Positions 61,232-64,000 of a stretch of 64,000 nucleotides of DNA are shown here, piece after piece; the first letter of the stretch is position 1, and every line of letters begins with the position of its first letter. The notes below the pieces were generated by a model. The model saw only the letters and a program-made list of their open reading frames with translations. It had not been told where the DNA came from and ran no database searches. The position numbers were made by a program, and so were the translations under genes. Origin of the DNA: JAJEFO01 sp009843725 (GTDB lineage Bacteria; Pseudomonadota; Alphaproteobacteria; Rhodobacterales; Rhodobacteraceae); NCBI GenBank assembly GCA_965243215.1, contig CBDEUJ010000004.1:248001-312000 (forward strand). Reading direction: 5' to 3'.

Positions 61232-62677
61232 CTATGCACCCGGGCCAAGATGCTTGCGGAGCCGTGACGGGCTCGGCTTTTTCCTGTCACGATAGGGATT
61301 CTTGTGACCTTGGCCGCGAAAGGTCAGCCGAACAGGCGTGCCCGGCATGTCGAAGTCCTCACGCAGTGCGTTGATCAGATATCGCTTGTAGCTCTCGTTC
61401 AGCCTTTGCGGATACGAGCACATGACAATGAAACCCGGTGGTCGGGTTCTGGCCTGAGTGATGTACCGCAACCTTATGCGACGCCCCCCGGGCGCGGGTG
61501 GGGGATGCGCGGCGACCGCATCCACAAGCCAGCGATTCAGCTCGGCAGTGCCAACTCGGCGATTCCAGACCTCGTACGCACGAACCACAGCATCGCGCAA
61601 TCGATCCATTCCACTGCCCTTGCTGGCCGAAACTGCAACAAGCGGCGCGCCGCGAAGCTGAGGCAGCAACCGCTCGAATTTTTCGGACAGCTCGTCGAAC
61701 CTTGCCCGTCCTTGCTTGACCTGGTCCCACTTGTTGACTGCAACCACAACCGCGCGGCCCTCCCGCTCCGCCAAGTCGGCAATGCGGAGATCCTGCTGTT
61801 CGAACGGGATCGCGGCGTCGAGGACGACGATTACGACCTCGGCGAATTTGACGGCGCGCAGCCCGTCGCCGACCGAAAGCCTCTCGAGCTTGTCCTGAAC
61901 ACGGGCCTTCTTCCGCATGCCAGCCGTATCGAAGACTCGGACCGGCAAACCGTCCCAGTCAAGAAAGACCGATATCGCGTCGCGTGTAATGCCCGCCTCC
62001 GGTCCCGCCAGAAGACGGTCTTCGCCCAGCAGCCGGTTCACGAGCGTTGACTTCCCCGCATTCGGCCGGCCAACCACCGCTACCTTGAGGGGGAATTCAG
62101 GAGCAAGAACACGCGCTTCGTCATTGCTGCCGACGACATCTGCATCCGTCTCCGTTCCGGGCATGCCGGCATCCTGTTCCGTCTTGCGAGCCAATTGCTC
62201 CAGTTGTGCGTGAAGCTCGTGAATTCCCTCGCCATGTTCGGCCGACAGCGGCAGAGGGTCGCCAAAGCCGAGAGAGTACGCTTCGAGAAGCCCAGCCTCC
62301 CCTGCCCGTCCTTCAGACTTGTTTGCCACGAGAATCACGGCGGCGGACTTGCGTCGCAGAATGTCCGCCAGGGCGATGTCGTCCGGAAGGACGCCTGCAC
62401 GTGCATCAATCATGAAGAGACATACATCGGCCGCGGCAATCGCGCGCTTGGTCAAACGCCGCATGCGTCCCTGAAGGCTGTCGTCGTTCGCCTTTTCCAA
62501 TCCGGCCGTATCCATGACAGTGCAATGCACTCCAGCAAGTCGTGCCTCGCCTTCCCGCATGTCCCGCGTCACCCCCGGCTGGTCGTCGACAAGCGCGAGG
62601 CGCTTGCCCACGAGGCGATTGAACAGCGTGGACTTGCCCACGTTTGGACGTCCGACGATGGCAAGCTTGAAGGCCAT
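61232..62677 (-). CDS. der: Ribosome biogenesis GTPase Der (EngA)
   Basis: The 481-residue product has two tandem GTPase domains: first G1 IVGRPNVGKSTLFNRL, DTAGLEK and NKSE; second G1 VVGRPNAGKSTLVNRL, DTAGMRKKARV and NKWD; then a KH-like C-terminal domain (VMCSYPQRLNESYKRYLINA, TPVRLTFRGQGHKNPYRDR). It acts in 50S subunit maturation. The start at 62677 gives the canonical MAFKLAIVGRPN. It lies 20 bases after bamB on the minus strand, the usual alphaproteobacterial arrangement. Confidence 0.97.
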   Translation of the reverse strand: MAFKLAIVGRPNVGKSTLFNRLVGKRLALVDDQPGVTRDMREGEARLAGVHCTVMDTAGLEKANDDSLQGRMRRLTKRAIAAADVCLFMIDARAGVLPDDIALADILRRKSAAVILVANKSEGRAGEAGLLEAYSLGFGDPLPLSAEHGEGIHELHAQLEQLARKTEQDAGMPGTETDADVVGSNDEARVLAPEFPLKVAVVGRPNAGKSTLVNRLLGEDRLLAGPEAGITRDAISVFLDWDGLPVRVFDTAGMRKKARVQDKLERLSVGDGLRAVKFAEVVIVVLDAAIPFEQQDLRIADLAEREGRAVVVAVNKWDQVKQGRARFDELSEKFERLLPQLRGAPLVAVSASKGSGMDRLRDAVVRAYEVWNRRVGTAELNRWLVDAVAAHPPPAPGGRRIRLRYITQARTRPPGFIVMCSYPQRLNESYKRYLINALREDFDMPGTPVRLTFRGQGHKNPYRDRKKPSPSRLRKHLGPGA

Positions 62678-62697
62678 GGGTCATGCGCCCGTACGGA

Positions 62698-63996
62698 TCA
62701 GCGGAAGGCGTGGAGCTGGCCGTCGACAGTCACAACATACAGGGTTCCACCAGCAACTACGGGATTGCGGGCCGCTCCGGTGGGCAAAGCCAGCTGGCCA
62801 ACCAGATCGCCTGACACGGGATCGAACCGCCGCAACAAGCCGTCATTCGAGGCAATAAGCAAGTGTCCTCCAGCAAGGATCGGGCCGTAGTGCGCATGAA
62901 TCGCCTTGCGGCGCGCGATGCGTTCACGAACAAAATATGGCAGTTCCTGCGCCCAGACCGCCTCTCCTGTCACCGTGTCAAGTCTCATCAGCCGATTTTC
63001 CTCGGACACGAGGAAGACAGAATCTCCCGCGACCCAAACAGGATTGAGGCCACCTGCGTCGATATCCCAGATCGACTCGCCGGTGCCTGCGTCAAATGCC
63101 GAAGCACGACCAGAGTGATTGCCGACATAGACGACTCCGTTGGCCACGACCGGCACTGCGGTCAGTTCCGAAAAACGGCTGAATGCGCGCCTGAGTCTCT
63201 GGGTTGTGACACTGGCCACCCAGGTCTGCGCGCCAGAACCGATGGCGGCAGCGACCAGCTGGCCGGACGGCAGCGGGAAGACGACTTGCGACCCGGCGAT
63301 CACGGGTGCCGAGCCGCCAGAAATCCCGCTTTCGCTGGTGGCGCCAATGACCTGCCACAGGATCCGCCCGCTCTCGGCGTCAATGGCCCAGCCCACGGCG
63401 TTTCGCGTGACCAGGTAAACAACTCCCTCGTATACCGTGGGAGCGCCGGAAACCGCAGATTCAAGCTCCTGCACCCAACGCGCGTTGCCTGTCGCGGCTT
63501 CCAATGCCGTCAAGGTGCCGAAACCCGAGCTTGCAAAGACGGCGCCTCCGGCAACGGCCAAGCCGCCGCCTGACCCCTCGTCCGCGTTCTCGGAAGCTGG
63601 TGTCAGGTCCTGAGCCCACAGTGGCTCTCCCGCCGTCGTGTGTGCCGAAACCCGCGCCCTGCTGTCGAGCGTGTAGACCCGCCCGTCCGCAACGACCGGA
63701 TCGGCCGTGATCCGGTGCCGGCGATCATTGCCCTGTCCGATCGACACGCTCCATGCCAGTGACAGGTCACGGGAAAGAGCAAGATGAGTCAGATGATGGC
63801 GCACATTGCCGCCGACGTGCGTCCAGTCCGCGCGCTCCTGAGCAAGCGGGAGGTTCAGCGGCGTGGCGCGGTTCTCAATGACGGTCCGAGGCGTGCCGGC
63901 TATGTCCAGCCGCTCTCCGTGCAGCAACTCTTCCCTTTCGCCGCATGCAGCGAGCGCCATCGCGACGAACATCGGAATGCCAAGTTTCTTCACCAT
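62698..63996 (-). CDS. bamB: Outer membrane assembly lipoprotein BamB (PQQ-like beta-propeller)
   Basis: The 432-residue product begins with a lipoprotein signal (GIPMFVAMALAAC, cysteine at residue 18), then a WD/PQQ-type eight-bladed propeller with repeats such as GRVYTLDSRARVSAH, GTLTALEAATGNARWVQEL, GRASAFDAGTGESIWDIDAG and NRLMRLDTVTGEAVWAQEL, ending LYVVTVDGQLHAFR. BamB helps the BAM complex insert outer-membrane proteins. It is placed directly before der. The ATG lies four bases from the window end, so upstream signals cannot be seen. Confidence 0.93.
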   Translation of the reverse strand: MVKKLGIPMFVAMALAACGEREELLHGERLDIAGTPRTVIENRATPLNLPLAQERADWTHVGGNVRHHLTHLALSRDLSLAWSVSIGQGNDRRHRITADPVVADGRVYTLDSRARVSAHTTAGEPLWAQDLTPASENADEGSGGGLAVAGGAVFASSGFGTLTALEAATGNARWVQELESAVSGAPTVYEGVVYLVTRNAVGWAIDAESGRILWQVIGATSESGISGGSAPVIAGSQVVFPLPSGQLVAAAIGSGAQTWVASVTTQRLRRAFSRFSELTAVPVVANGVVYVGNHSGRASAFDAGTGESIWDIDAGGLNPVWVAGDSVFLVSEENRLMRLDTVTGEAVWAQELPYFVRERIARRKAIHAHYGPILAGGHLLIASNDGLLRRFDPVSGDLVGQLALPTGAARNPVVAGGTLYVVTVDGQLHAFR

Positions 63997-64000
63997 TTGC

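Noticed and set aside
1..64000. CRISPR arrays, rRNA and tRNA genes
   Set aside because: No regularly spaced repeats and no rRNA or tRNA landmarks were seen anywhere; the only tandem repeats are the protein-coding ones at 2808-4165 and three copies of GCCAAT at 18929.

Overview
The window is GC-rich DNA from an alphaproteobacterium, most likely a marine Rhodobacterales (Roseobacter-like) organism. The main reasons are a complete beta-hydroxyaspartate-cycle operon (bhcABCD with an IclR-type bhcR), five binding-protein-dependent importers for small organic acids and polyols (two TRAP, one TTT, two ABC), and a typical bamB-der-serS housekeeping block. No rRNA, tRNA or CRISPR array was seen.

Layout. 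110-4490: broken gene for a large exported PKD/cadherin/Fn3 repeat protein ending in an outer-membrane beta-strand motif. 4772-12393: oxoproline-type locus, with pxpC, pxpB and a D-glutamate cyclase-family (DUF1445) gene on the minus strand, then a divergent LysR regulator, a TRAP importer (dctPQM) and a small YdhR-like protein; no pxpA is present. 12466-14359: decay zone with remnants of an IS66 tnpA, a NYN-domain gene and a tyrosinase. 14530-18729: small membrane protein, M48 peptidase, a 39-residue protein, KDPG aldolase, orphan DNA methyltransferase and Ppx/GppA phosphatase. 18999-26579: choline-sulfatase-type locus, with a ROK regulator, a tripartite tricarboxylate-type transporter (tctBA and tctC), a two-domain metallophosphoesterase and a sulfatase. 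26931-37107: bhc region. bhcA-bhcB-bhcC-bhcD run on the minus strand, followed by an FMN-dependent alpha-hydroxy acid oxidase and a TRAP importer (dctP plus fused dctQM); bhcR is divergent. 37592-48387: carbohydrate/polyol locus split over two divergent operons: ABC ATPase, glycerol-1-phosphate dehydrogenase-like enzyme, SIS isomerase and SDR (with a HAD hydrolase further on) on one side; binding protein, two permeases, SorC regulator and FGGY kinase on the other. 49367-57786: second polyol/ketose locus with binding protein, two permeases, a 64-residue membrane protein, two ATPases, dihydroxyacetone-kinase-family enzyme and a LacI regulator. 58276-59331: mosaic of H-NS, LacI and IS110 fragments. 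59749-63996: serS, der and bamB.

How the genes work together. The bhc enzymes convert glyoxylate plus glycine to oxaloacetate without losing carbon as CO2. The adjoining alpha-hydroxy acid oxidase and TRAP importer would extend this into a self-contained module for taking up glycolate (or a related 2-hydroxy acid), oxidising it to glyoxylate and assimilating it. The two sugar/polyol loci each pair an importer with a kinase and a local regulator, and each has a palindromic operator candidate at its promoter. All five binding-protein genes are followed by a GC-rich stem-loop before the next importer or pathway gene, which probably sets a high ratio of binding protein to downstream proteins.
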